Shown piece by piece: positions 24,964-33,800 of a DNA stretch of 43,940 nt (its first letter is position 1; each line of letters begins with the position of its first letter). Below the pieces are notes generated by a model. It ran no database searches and had not been told where the DNA came from. It saw nothing but the letters and a program-made list of their open reading frames with translations. The translations under genes were made by a program, and so were the position numbers. Origin of the DNA: Rikenellaceae bacterium (lineage in GTDB: Bacteria; Bacteroidota; Bacteroidia; Bacteroidales; Rikenellaceae); contig JAIRQC010000043.1 of assembly GCA_031256675.1 (NCBI GenBank), positions 1 through 43,940 on the forward strand, read 5' to 3'.

Positions 24964-26157
24964 ATGGAAGCATATCGGCAATTCAAGGAGCATCTCGACG
25001 CGGAGCTCGACGCCATCCGCGCCGGTGGGCTTTACAAGAGCGAGCGCATCATCGCCTCGCCGCAGTCGGTGAACATCAGGCTGGCCGGCGGGCGGGAGGT
25101 ACTCAACTTCTGCGCCAACAACTATCTCGGCCTCGCCGACCACCCGGGGCTGATCGAGGCTGCCCGCAAGGCGATGGAGACGCGCGGCTACGGCATGTCC
25201 TCCGTCCGCTTCATCTGCGGCACGCAGGACGGGCACAAGGAGCTGGAGGCGGCCGTTTCGCGCTTTTTCGGCACGGAGGACGCCATACTTTACGCCGCCT
25301 GCTTCGACGCCAACGGCGGGGTTTTCGAGCCGCTGCTCGACGAGCGCGACGCCATAATCTCGGACGCGCTGAACCACGCCTCGATCATCGACGGGGTGCG
25401 GCTGTGCAAGGCCGTTCGCTATCGCTACGCCAACGCCGACATGGCCGATCTCGAAGCGCAGCTCCAGTCGGCGCAGGCCCAACGGTTCCGGCTGATTGTC
25501 ACCGACGGCGTATTTTCGATGGACGGCAACGTCGCCCCGCTCGACAGGATCCATGCCCTGGCGCAGCGGTACAACGCGATGGTTATGGTGGACGAGTCGC
25601 ACTCGGCAGGGGTTGTGGGCAGGAGCGGCCGCGGCTCCACCGAGCAGTTCGACCTGCGGGGGCGGGTGGACATTATCACCGGCACGCTTGGCAAGGCCTT
25701 CGGCGGCGCCGTGGGCGGCTTCACCACCGGACGCATGGAGATCGTCGAGATGCTGCGCCAGCGTTCGCGCCCCTATCTCTTCTCCAACTCGCTGCCGCCG
25801 TCGGTCGTTGGGGCGGGCGTCTACACCTTCGGCCTGCTGGAAAGCTCCAACGAGTTGCAGGACAGGCTCCACGAGAATACCGCATACTTCGTCGATAAAA
25901 TGATTGCCGCCGGCTTCGACGTCAAACCCACCCAGTCGGCCATCTGCGCCGTGATGCTGTACGATGCGCGGCTGTCGCAGGATATGGCCGCCAGACTGCT
26001 TGATGAGGGGATATATGTCACAGGGTTCTGCTATCCTGTTGTCCCGAAGGGGCAGGCGCGCATCCGGCTCCAGATCTCCGCCGCCCATAAACGCGAGCAG
26101 CTCGACAGTTGCGTCGAGGCATTTATAAAGGTCGGGCGCGAACTGGGGGTGATATGA
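24964..26157 (+). CDS. kbl: 2-amino-3-ketobutyrate CoA ligase (glycine C-acetyltransferase)
   Basis: Cleaves 2-amino-3-ketobutyrate with CoA to glycine and acetyl-CoA. The 397-residue fold-type I PLP enzyme has the family N-terminal [42 protein letters not shown] (His138), VDESHSAG (Asp210, His213) and the PLP Lys244 in [10 protein letters not shown]. Length equals E. coli Kbl. The stop overlaps the tdh ATG as ATGA, so the two enzymes of threonine breakdown are co-translated. Confidence 0.96.
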   Translation: MEAYRQFKEHLDAELDAIRAGGLYKSERIIASPQSVNIRLAGGREVLNFCANNYLGLADHPGLIEAARKAMETRGYGMSSVRFICGTQDGHKELEAAVSRFFGTEDAILYAACFDANGGVFEPLLDERDAIISDALNHASIIDGVRLCKAVRYRYANADMADLEAQLQSAQAQRFRLIVTDGVFSMDGNVAPLDRIHALAQRYNAMVMVDESHSAGVVGRSGRGSTEQFDLRGRVDIITGTLGKAFGGAVGGFTTGRMEIVEMLRQRSRPYLFSNSLPPSVVGAGVYTFGLLESSNELQDRLHENTAYFVDKMIAAGFDVKPTQSAICAVMLYDARLSQDMAARLLDEGIYVTGFCYPVVPKGQARIRLQISAAHKREQLDSCVEAFIKVGRELGVI

Positions 26158-27104
26158 AAAGGATACTTATCGTCGGCAGCACGGGGCAGATAGGCTCCGA
26201 ATTGAGCACGCGACTGCGTTCCATATACGGTGCAAGCAACGTCATCTGCGGCTACTACACCCCGCCATACCCCGACGGGTTTTTCGAGGCGGGCCCCACG
26301 ATGGAGATCAACGCACTGCACATTGAGCAGATAGCCGAGGCGGTGAGCAGGCAGGGCGTAGACACCATCTACAACCTTGTGGCCATCCTCTCCGCCACAG
26401 CCGAGAAGCATCCCAAACTCGGCTGGGACGTGGGCACCGGCAGCCTGATGAACTGCCTCGACGTGGCGCGCGAGTATGGCTGCGCGGTCTTCACGCCGAG
26501 CTCCATAGGCGCGTTCGGCCCCGACACCCCGAAGGACGACACGCCGCAGGACACCATTCAGCGTCCAAACACCATTTACGGCATAACAAAGGTGCTTGGC
26601 GAACTGGTGAGCGACTATTACTTTCATCGGTGGGGGGTCGACACCCGTTCGGTGCGTTTTCCGGGCATCATCTCCAGCGTCACCCCTCCGGGCGGCGGGA
26701 CGACCGACTACGCCGTCGACATATTCTACAAGGCCGTACTGGGCGAGGAGTTCGTCTGCCCGATCGCAGCCGGCACCTTCATGGACATGATGTACATGCC
26801 CGACGCGCTCGACGCAGCCATTGCCATCATGGAGGCCGACCCTGCGCGGCTCGTCCACCGCAACTCGTTCAACGTGGCCTCAATGAGCTTCGACCCGGAG
26901 ATGATCTGCGCCGAGATCCGCAAACACATTCCCGATTTTCGGATGCGCTACGAGGTCGACCCGTTGAAGCAGCACATCGCCGACTCGTGGCCCAACCGTC
27001 TCGACGACAGTTGCGCCCGCGACGAATGGGGCTGGCAACCCAGCTTCGACATCGCCCGCACCACGGCCGATATGATCGGGAAGCTGAAAGTGAAACTCGG
27101 CTAA
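26154..27104 (+). CDS. tdh: L-threonine 3-dehydrogenase, short-chain (SDR) type
   Basis: Oxidises L-threonine to 2-amino-3-ketobutyrate with NAD, feeding Kbl. The 316-residue protein is of the extended SDR/epimerase-like type, not the zinc MDR type of E. coli: Rossmann motif [11 protein letters not shown], catalytic Ser in [11 protein letters not shown] and Tyr142-x3-Lys146 (YGITK). [13 protein letters not shown] is typical of this subgroup. The frame extends 15 codons upstream, but ATG 26154 overlapping the kbl stop is used. It ends before a convergent hairpin. Confidence 0.92.
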   Translation: MKRILIVGSTGQIGSELSTRLRSIYGASNVICGYYTPPYPDGFFEAGPTMEINALHIEQIAEAVSRQGVDTIYNLVAILSATAEKHPKLGWDVGTGSLMNCLDVAREYGCAVFTPSSIGAFGPDTPKDDTPQDTIQRPNTIYGITKVLGELVSDYYFHRWGVDTRSVRFPGIISSVTPPGGGTTDYAVDIFYKAVLGEEFVCPIAAGTFMDMMYMPDALDAAIAIMEADPARLVHRNSFNVASMSFDPEMICAEIRKHIPDFRMRYEVDPLKQHIADSWPNRLDDSCARDEWGWQPSFDIARTTADMIGKLKVKLG

Positions 27105-27120
27105 GGGGCTGTCGATTCGT

Positions 27121-27154
27121 GGCGGGTTAACATTAAGATTTATGTTAACCCGCC
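27121..27154. terminator. Hairpin between convergent tdh and DUF5672 genes
   Basis: A perfect 13 bp stem (GGCGGGTTAACAT at 27121-27133 and its complement at 27142-27154) with an 8-nt loop. There is no T-run, but the position between convergent stops suggests bidirectional termination. Its core resembles the hairpin at 30555-30603. Confidence 0.6.
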
Positions 27155-27167
27155 CCCGAGGCAAGGA

Positions 27168-28010
27168 CTACCCCTCCGTACGGGACATGGCGATTTTATC
27201 TCGCCAGAAATCTATCCGCGACGGTTTGCTCCACCCGTGGCATCCGAAAGGAAGCCGTCCGCCTGCTCTCGTCAGGCAGCGCAGCGGCTGTTCGGAAATC
27301 GAGAACAAAAGCGCCTCATGCAGATCGGGATAGCGAAATTCGGGGTTTTGCGTAGCCCAGAATACATCCTCGTTGAATTCCGAATGCAGCCTGCACCGCT
27401 CGACGAAGCGAGCGATCAGGGATTTTTTTGCCTTGCAGACCTCCAGGTGGGAGGCAACCCTGCGCAGGGAAAGGCCGCCGTTGCCGACCCTGTTTTCTGC
27501 AAAGGGGCGGAGCTCGCGATGGCGAAGAATTGTTTTTATTCTTAAAAACAGCCACAGTGGAAAATAGCTGTACTTCCGTTTGAGCAGCCACGGCGCCCCG
27601 ATGTAATCGTAACCCCGCCGGCACCACTGCTGCAACTCGTCACGGAAAACGTAGGCGTCCAGCTGATAAATCAATATGTAACGGCAGTCGGCAAAGCGTT
27701 CATAAAATTCCTGCGACATCATAAGGCGATTATATCCGGCCAGACTTGCAAAATATCCGTCGTCGAACGCCTTTGTCTCTATCGAAGGGTAATCCCTTTG
27801 CAAATTCACCGTATCCAGCGACTTCGGTTTTACAAAGACGGCAGGCCAGGCGGAGAGCGTTTTACAACACTGGTCCAAAGATATTTGCTCGCAGGCGTCC
27901 AATTGATCTTTGTAGATCGGGATCACGATTTTCGCCGGAATTAAATCGGCCTCATCCCTCATTTCGAGATACCTGCGCCGTCGTCCGGTGTTCATGGCAG
28001 TGAAGATCAT
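27168..28010 (-). CDS. DUF5672-family protein, probable glycosyltransferase
   Basis: A 280-residue protein of the DUF5672 family, which has a GT-A-like glycosyltransferase appearance. Conserved pieces are IVIPIYKDQL near the start, CRYILIYQLDAYVFRDEL (a DxD-like site), YDYIGAPWL, RVGNGGLSLR, FNEDVFW and LPFGCHGW. It probably transfers a sugar onto a surface polysaccharide; substrate unknown. The frame opens at a TTG (28055), but the promoter at 28031-28060 implies a start further in, and ATG 28010 gives a ~14-nt leader. ATG 27995 is also possible. Confidence 0.8.
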   Translation of the reverse strand: MIFTAMNTGRRRRYLEMRDEADLIPAKIVIPIYKDQLDACEQISLDQCCKTLSAWPAVFVKPKSLDTVNLQRDYPSIETKAFDDGYFASLAGYNRLMMSQEFYERFADCRYILIYQLDAYVFRDELQQWCRRGYDYIGAPWLLKRKYSYFPLWLFLRIKTILRHRELRPFAENRVGNGGLSLRRVASHLEVCKAKKSLIARFVERCRLHSEFNEDVFWATQNPEFRYPDLHEALLFSISEQPLRCLTRAGGRLPFGCHGWSKPSRIDFWRDKIAMSRTEG

Positions 28011-28030
28011 ATGTGTAATACGTTTTTCAA

Positions 28031-28060
28031 CAAAGATAATGATTGTTAGATACAAAACAA
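28031..28060 (-). promoter_or_regulatory. Promoter of the DUF5672 gene
   Basis: On the minus strand TTG (28060-28058), a 19 bp spacer and TATCTTTG (28038-28031). It sits inside the longest open frame and so decides the start at ATG 28010. Confidence 0.7.
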
Positions 28061-28630
28061 GTGTTTTGCATGATTTTTGTCGAAAAAATTTTTGCAGGAC
28101 GACGAGGGGGGCATGCTTTGCTATCTCGCGGCCGCAATGGAGAAAGATCGACTTTTGAGGCGGCCGTCCGTTTTCTGCCCTCCGCCCGAATATTAAATAA
28201 TTGTTAACATATTGCCGGAGGGGCGGAGAAACGGATGAAATTTATAATTTTGCAGCCGGATAATGTCGCCCCTGGCGAAGCATAACGCAGTTATCAGCCG
28301 CCACAGAGCGAAACGTAACACAGTCATTAGCCGCCACGGAGCGAAGCGTAACAGGCTGTATGTGCCATTCGGAGTGGAGCGTAGCGGGATCGAAGAACCT
28401 GCCCATGTGTTTTTTCGTCCGTCGTTTTTCGTCAGAAAAAGCAGGCCTTTCGACTGCGCTTCCGCACCGCCAAGGGTGACACATAATACTCCGGCCTGCT
28501 ACATTTCGCCACGTCCGGGGTGACCTCCGGCCCAAGCCCGACAATTCACATGGTCGGGCAGCGCCGACGACCGGTTTAAGCGCCGTGAGGCAGTTTTAAG
28601 GAGAGACAACCAATATAAATCTGTATAACT
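28061..28630. other. Gene-free ~570 bp with a promoter-like box and repeats
   Basis: No convincing gene. A -7-like TAATTTTG lies at 28245-28252 (plus strand, no clear -33 box), pointing toward the DUF47-Pit pair ~370 bp away. It is followed by a 33-bp tandem repeat, then by repeat-like GC-rich sequence to ~28500. A small frame at 28263-28523 translates the repeat and is not believed. Confidence 0.5.
28275..28355. repeat. 33-bp tandem repeat, about 2.5 units
   Basis: Units start at 28275, 28308 and 28341, each with GCGAA(G/A)C(A/G)TAAC followed by a variable block and AGCCGCCAC(A/G)GA. The period is exactly 33 bp, so it remains open when translated. Confidence 0.75.
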
Positions 28631-29281
28631 ATGGCTTTCAACACTTTCATGAAATTCTTCCTCCCGAAGGAGAGCAAATTTTTCCCGTTGCTGCACACGC
28701 AGGCCGACGACATCATCAAGGCTTCCGACCTGCTGATCCGCTTCCTGCAAACCACCGGCCACGAGCAGCGCAAGAACCTCTACTCCGAGATCAAAAAGGT
28801 CGAAACGCACTGCGACCAGGTCACCGACGAGATATTCAACGAGCTGAACAACACGTTCATAACCCCGTTCGACCGCGAAGACATCCACACCCTCGCCTCG
28901 CAACTCGACGACATTCTCGACATGATCAACGCCTCGGCCAAACGCACCATACTCTATCAGCCGCAGGAAACCTCGTCGAGCATGGTCTCTCTGGCCGAAC
29001 ATATCCGCGAGAGCGCGCTGAGCATCCTGATCGCCGTGGAAGAGCTGGCCAAAAAACGCCGCAAAAACATCATACTCAAAACGCAGTGCATCCGTCTGCA
29101 CGAGATCGAGAACAGCGCCGACGACGTCTACGAAAGTTTCATAATCTCGCTGGTCGAGACCGAGAAGAACGCCATAGAGATGATCAAACAGATAGAGATC
29201 AGCCAGTTGCTCGAAAGCACCACCGACAAGGCCTATCGCGTGGCCGATACGCTCAAAACCATTATGGTAAAATATTCGTAA
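28631..29281 (+). CDS. DUF47/PhoU-like Pit accessory protein
   Basis: A 216-residue, all-helical cytosolic protein of the DUF47 (PhoU-like) family: FFPLLHTQADDIIKASDLL, then paired helices with YSEIKKVETHCDQVTDEIF, LNNTFITPFDREDIHTLA and LDDILDMINASAKR. Such proteins are nearly always encoded beside Pit-type phosphate transporters and are thought to control or assist them. Here pit begins 130 bp downstream on the same strand with no terminator between, so co-transcription is likely. Confidence 0.92.
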   Translation: MAFNTFMKFFLPKESKFFPLLHTQADDIIKASDLLIRFLQTTGHEQRKNLYSEIKKVETHCDQVTDEIFNELNNTFITPFDREDIHTLASQLDDILDMINASAKRTILYQPQETSSSMVSLAEHIRESALSILIAVEELAKKRRKNIILKTQCIRLHEIENSADDVYESFIISLVETEKNAIEMIKQIEISQLLESTTDKAYRVADTLKTIMVKYS

Positions 29282-29411
29282 AAACTCCGCCTGTACCCTG
29301 ATTTCCGCGCCGCGCGCCGCTATGCCCATACCGCCGGCCAGGCCGCAAGCCGCGAAATACGTACCGCAGGAAGTTTTTTCGGCAGCAACAAGCAATCTGA
29401 AATCTTAGCGC

Positions 29412-30419
29412 ATGACTTTACTTATCATAATCATCATTCTGGCCCTGGTCTTCGACTTTATCAACGGCTTTCACGACGCGGCCAACTCCATCGCCACGAT
29501 CGTCTCGACCAAGGTGCTCACGCCGTTTCTGGCCGTTCTGTGGGCCGCATTTTTCAACCTTGTGGCGCTGTTCATCGCCAAACACATCATCGGCGGCTTC
29601 GGCATCGCCGACACCGTGGCCAAGACCGTAAAGCCCGACTTCATCACCCTGCCGGTGATACTTTCGGGGCTTGTCGCGGCCATCATCTGGAACCTTTTTA
29701 CCTGGTGGAAAGGCATCCCCTCCTCGTCGTCGCACACGCTGATCGGCGGTTTCGCCGGCGCGGCCATAATTGCGAGCAGCTTCGCCGCAATCAAGGGGGC
29801 GGTGATCATCAAGATCGCCGCGTTCATCTTCCTCGCGCCGCTCATCGGCATGGTCATGGCGTCGGTCATCACCGTGGCTATCATGCACATCTGCCGCTGC
29901 GCCAACCCGCACCGGGCCGAACGGTGGTTCAAACATTTGCAGCTGGTATCGTCCGGGCTGTTCAGCATTGGCCACGGACTGAATGATTCTCAAAAGGTTA
30001 TGGGTATCATCGCCGCCGCGCTGTTCGCTGCAGGAGAGATAACGGACATCGGCAACATACCGTGGTGGGTGCCCTACGCCTGTTTCAGCGTGATTGCGCT
30101 CGGCACGATGTCGGGCGGGTGGCGCATCGTCAAGACGATGGGCACCAAGATCACAAAGGTGACGCCGCTCGAAGGGGTCGCCGCCGAGACCGCAGGGGCC
30201 ATGACGCTCTACCTGACCGAGATATGGAAGATTCCCGTCAGCACCACCCACACCATCACCGGGGCCATCATCGGCGTAGGGGCGGTCAAGCGACTTTCGG
30301 CCGTGCGCTGGGGCGTGACGGTCAACCTGATGTGGGCATGGGTGATCACCATCCCCATCAGCGCACTGCTGGCAATGGGAATATATATGCTGGTGAAGCT
30401 GCTGGGAGTGGGGGTATAA
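29412..30419 (+). CDS. pit: Inorganic phosphate transporter, Pit family
   Basis: A 335-residue inner-membrane transporter driven by cation symport. It has the two PiT signature repeats: FDFINGFHDAANSIATIVSTK near the N-terminus and GHGLNDSQKVMGIIAAAL in the second half, with about ten hydrophobic segments and PSSSSHTLIGG / PVSTTHTITGAIIGVG. Length is typical of short bacterial Pit proteins. The start ATG gives a first helix (MTLLIIIIILALVFDF). It follows the DUF47 gene and ends at a strong hairpin. Confidence 0.95.
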   Translation: MTLLIIIIILALVFDFINGFHDAANSIATIVSTKVLTPFLAVLWAAFFNLVALFIAKHIIGGFGIADTVAKTVKPDFITLPVILSGLVAAIIWNLFTWWKGIPSSSSHTLIGGFAGAAIIASSFAAIKGAVIIKIAAFIFLAPLIGMVMASVITVAIMHICRCANPHRAERWFKHLQLVSSGLFSIGHGLNDSQKVMGIIAAALFAAGEITDIGNIPWWVPYACFSVIALGTMSGGWRIVKTMGTKITKVTPLEGVAAETAGAMTLYLTEIWKIPVSTTHTITGAIIGVGAVKRLSAVRWGVTVNLMWAWVITIPISALLAMGIYMLVKLLGVGV

Positions 30420-30422
30420 AAT

Positions 30423-30450
30423 CGCGGGGTAACTAAAAAGTTACCCCGCG
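30423..30450 (+). terminator. Terminator hairpin after pit
   Basis: A perfect 12 bp stem (CGCGGGGTAACT / AGTTACCCCGCG) with a 4-nt AAAA loop, 3 bp past the pit stop, followed after a few bases by GGTTTTC. Confidence 0.75.
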
Positions 30451-30762
30451 CAGGTTTTCAGCCCGCAGACGGCGGCGCAGGGTTGCGCTTATTGCCTGCG
30501 GCCCGTGCATCCGCCGTCTGCGGGCTGCCGACCCTGCCTTGCAAAGCATGAATTATGGCGTGTTAACATAAATCGAGCTATTCTGATTTATGTTACACGC
30601 CATACTCACATTAAGGGACGCTCTTCGCCGCCGTTGCAAGCAGGGCGAAACAGTCCGGCGAGACGTATATTCCCTGATTGCTGTGCCCGCAATGACGGAG
30701 ACGGCTGGCAATGACCACAATGGCTGTTTCGGACTTGCGTCCCAGCAGTGACTGAAAACAGA
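30450..30762. repeat. GC-rich inverted-repeat element (copy B), second hairpin, dispersed repeat
   Basis: 30452-30548 is a second copy of the element at 17739-17845: arms GCCCGCAGACGGCGG and CCGCCGTCTGCGGGC around a core with GGCGGCGCAGGG and GCCTGCGGC. A hairpin at 30555-30603 has a 19 bp stem with a single bulged T and arms starting ATGGCGTGT. At 30661-30755 there is a dispersed repeat containing GCAATGACGG. No gene is present. Confidence 0.7.
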
Positions 30763-30809
30763 CTGGGAGAGTTATACGATGGAAGGATCACATCGTATAA
30801 CTCTCCCAG
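30763..30809. terminator. Bidirectional terminator downstream of the alpha-2-macroglobulin gene
   Basis: A perfect 19 bp stem (30763-30781 and 30791-30809; arms begin CTGGGAGAGTTATACGATG) with a 9-nt loop. A further AAAACAG/CTGTTTT pairing outside the stem puts T-runs on both sides. The macroglobulin stop is at 30817. Confidence 0.85.
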
Positions 30810-30816
30810 CCTGTTT

Positions 30817-33800
30817 TTACTCCACCTTTATGTTCCGCCCTTCGGTGTTTGCCCTGACGGTGTGGTCGTACATCGCTTCGGCGCTGATTGGCGGCAGGTA
30901 GAACAGGCCGGGATAGACGGTGCAGAGGTTGACGCGCAACGTCACCTGACGGCCCGACGGCAGACGGTCGATGTAGCTGTACACCCTGTCGTCGCGAATA
31001 TCCTGATAGTTAACCCCGTCCGGATACCTGTCCGTCGACTCGCCGTCGGTGAAGCGGGTGTTGAGTATCTCCCAGCCGGAGGGGAATATCTGCGTGACGG
31101 CCACGTTGTTGTAGCTTTTGGGCGAGGGGTTGCGCACGGTGGCGACGGCGGTGAAGTTGACCCCCTGGCCGAGCGCGTCGACCGCTACCGGACGGCCGCT
31201 GCGGTCGAGGTATGATACCGTGACGGTCAAGCCGTTGGCGTAGGCCCTCTCCTCGCCCTGTTCGGGTATGCCCTCGGCTATTATGCGCACGAACTCGGTC
31301 GATCCGGAGGTGTTTTTCAGCTCTACGGCCACTTGTTTGGCCCCCTTGTCCAGCAACTGGCGGCTCCAGAGGCTGTTGCCGACGCTGACCCTGTCCTTTG
31401 CGCTGCCGCAGGAGTAGGAGAACTCCAGGTTGCCCGATACCTTGTATTTGGCCATGTATCCGGCCATCGCCATCAGGCCGTAGGCGGTGGTCTGCGTGCT
31501 GTACCACTCCTCCGTTGCGAAGGCCTTCGAGATGGCGCGCGCCTGTTCGGCCGCTTCGGCCCCCCTGTCCAACATGCATAGCGTTTGGAGTATGACCGCC
31601 TGATCGCGCAGCGAACTGCCGAAAGTCATGTCGTACTCGTTGTAAGTTTCCGCCTCGACGCCGACCGTGCGCGTGGCGAGCTCCGTAGCGACCTCCTTGC
31701 GACCGGCTTTGGCGTATGCCATCGCCAGCATCCAGCGCGAGGTCTGCGAGAGGTTTTTGCTCTCTTTCAGACGGTTCATTGCTCCCAGCTCGGCCGAACC
31801 GCCCAGCGCGAGCACATAGAGACGGTAGGCCTGCGTGGCCTCCTCCGAGCGGGCGTAAGATCCCCCGCTGGAGGGTTTCCAGTTGCGTGCCACGCGGCGC
31901 AGATAGCCTGTCAGGCTGGTTTTCATCTGCGAGGGCACCGAAAATCCCTTCGCCTCGGCTTCGCACTGGAAATGGGCGGCGTAGGTCGATCCCCAGCTGT
32001 GCGCGTCGCTGCCTCCGGGCCAGTAGCTCATGCCTCCCTCGCCGGTCTGATAGGTGCGCTGGCGGCGGATGACCTCCTTGACGGCCTCCTCGACGGTGGC
32101 GCTCTGCTCTTTGGTCAGCGTGGTCAACTCTTTGAGATAGAGCTGCGGGAAGCCTTTGGATGTGATCTGTTCGATGCAGCCGTGGGGGTAGCCGATCAGG
32201 TAACCGAGGCGCGAGGCAAGGTTGAGCGGCTCGACGTTGGACACTTCGAGGGTCAGCTTGTTGGTGCCGTCGGCCCCGGGCATGGCGACGTTCTGGTTCC
32301 AGCTCTCGCCCGGTTTCAACGTGAAGGCCGTGACGCGGCTCTGCGGCAGGCGCACCGAACGGATCTCGATGTCGGTTTCATACGTGCTCTTGTCGCCTTT
32401 GGCGGAGGCTGTTATGGTTACGTGCCCCTTGCCCTGCCTGCCCGTGACGCGGATGCGGAAAACGGCCTGCTTGTCGTCGCGCTCCTTGAAGTTGAGCGTC
32501 TGTTTGGCCGGGCCCACAATCTGCATGTTGTCCGAGCAGCTGATGGCCACCTCTACCGGCCCGACGTTGTTTTCGGTGGCGAAGACCGTCGCCGGCGCCG
32601 ACATCTCCTCTCCGAGGCCGATCACGCGCGGCAGCGTGCCGATCACCATCACCGGCTTGCGCACCGTCACGCTCTTTTCGGCATTGCCGTAGGCGCGTCC
32701 GTTGCCCGCGACGACCATCACGCGCACGCGGCCGTTGTAGTTGGGCATATCGTACTTGTGACGCGCCTTGCCGCCCTTTTTGAGCAGGAACGGCCCCTCG
32801 AACTTCACCACGGGCGGAAAGCGGTTGACGATCGCCTTCGGGCTGCCGGCAATAGCATCGTCGCCGCCGATGCTGAACAGCTGCTCAATGCGCCCGCCGT
32901 AGGCCCCGACTATGTAATTGTATAAATCCCATGTGTTTACGCCCAACGCTTCGCGGGCGTTGAAGGCGCGCCACGGGTCGGGGGTCTTGAAGCGCGTCAG
33001 GTCGAGCAGCCCCTCGTCGACTATTGCCAGGGTGTAGGCCATCTCCTGGCCGTTCTTCTCGCTGACGGTGATTTCGTACTTGCTTTCGGGCTTGATCTCG
33101 TCCGGCGTGCCGATGACCGGGGCCAGATGGCTCTCCTCCGAGGTAACCACCACGGGCGTAACGCCATACATACGTATCGGCATATCGTTGAGCGTCTGGG
33201 CGTGGGGCTGGAGCAGCGTTATGTAGAGATATGCGTTGGGCGTCATCTCGGGCGTAGCCTCGATCTTGATGACGGTCTCCTTGTCCTTGCACTCGAAGTC
33301 CTTGACCGACAGAACTTTCGACCCGTTCTGCACGGCTACCACTGCCCGGCTGCCTTTCGACGAGGGGATGGTTACGCTGATCTTCTCGCCGGGTTTGTAA
33401 CTCTCTTTGTCGGGCTTGAAACTGAGCAGTGTAGCCCCGTTGGAGCCCTCGTCGCTGCGGCTGTGGCCGTATGGCCAGTCGAAGTAGCTCACCACGCCGG
33501 TCGAGTGGCCGCCGGAGACGTCGCTGACCTGAATAAAGTAGGTTCCCCACTCGTTATTGCCGAACTCAAGGTCGAATTTGGCCTCGCCGCTGCGCGATGT
33601 GGTGAGCGTGAAGGTTTTGACGTGCTTTGCGCCGCGGTCGGAGATGTAGCTGGCCAGCGAACTGCGGTCGGACGACCACCACCAGTACCAGTCCATTTTG
33701 TAGACCTCTACGCGCAGGTCGACATCGCGCTGCGGTTTGCCGTCGTAGTCGACCGACGCCAGTTTGTAGGTATGGCTGCTGCCCGTATTGAGCTGTTCGC

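Noticed and set aside
24955-26088. 377-codon minus-strand frame
   Set aside because: Antisense to kbl, which has all catalytic residues; no plausible protein.
28275-28355. 33-bp repeats as a possible CRISPR array
   Set aside because: The units are directly abutting with no unique spacers, and no cas genes are near.
28263-28523. 86-codon frame after a -7-like box
   Set aside because: It translates the 33-bp tandem repeat and following repeat-like DNA, so its openness follows from the period being a multiple of three. No domain is seen.
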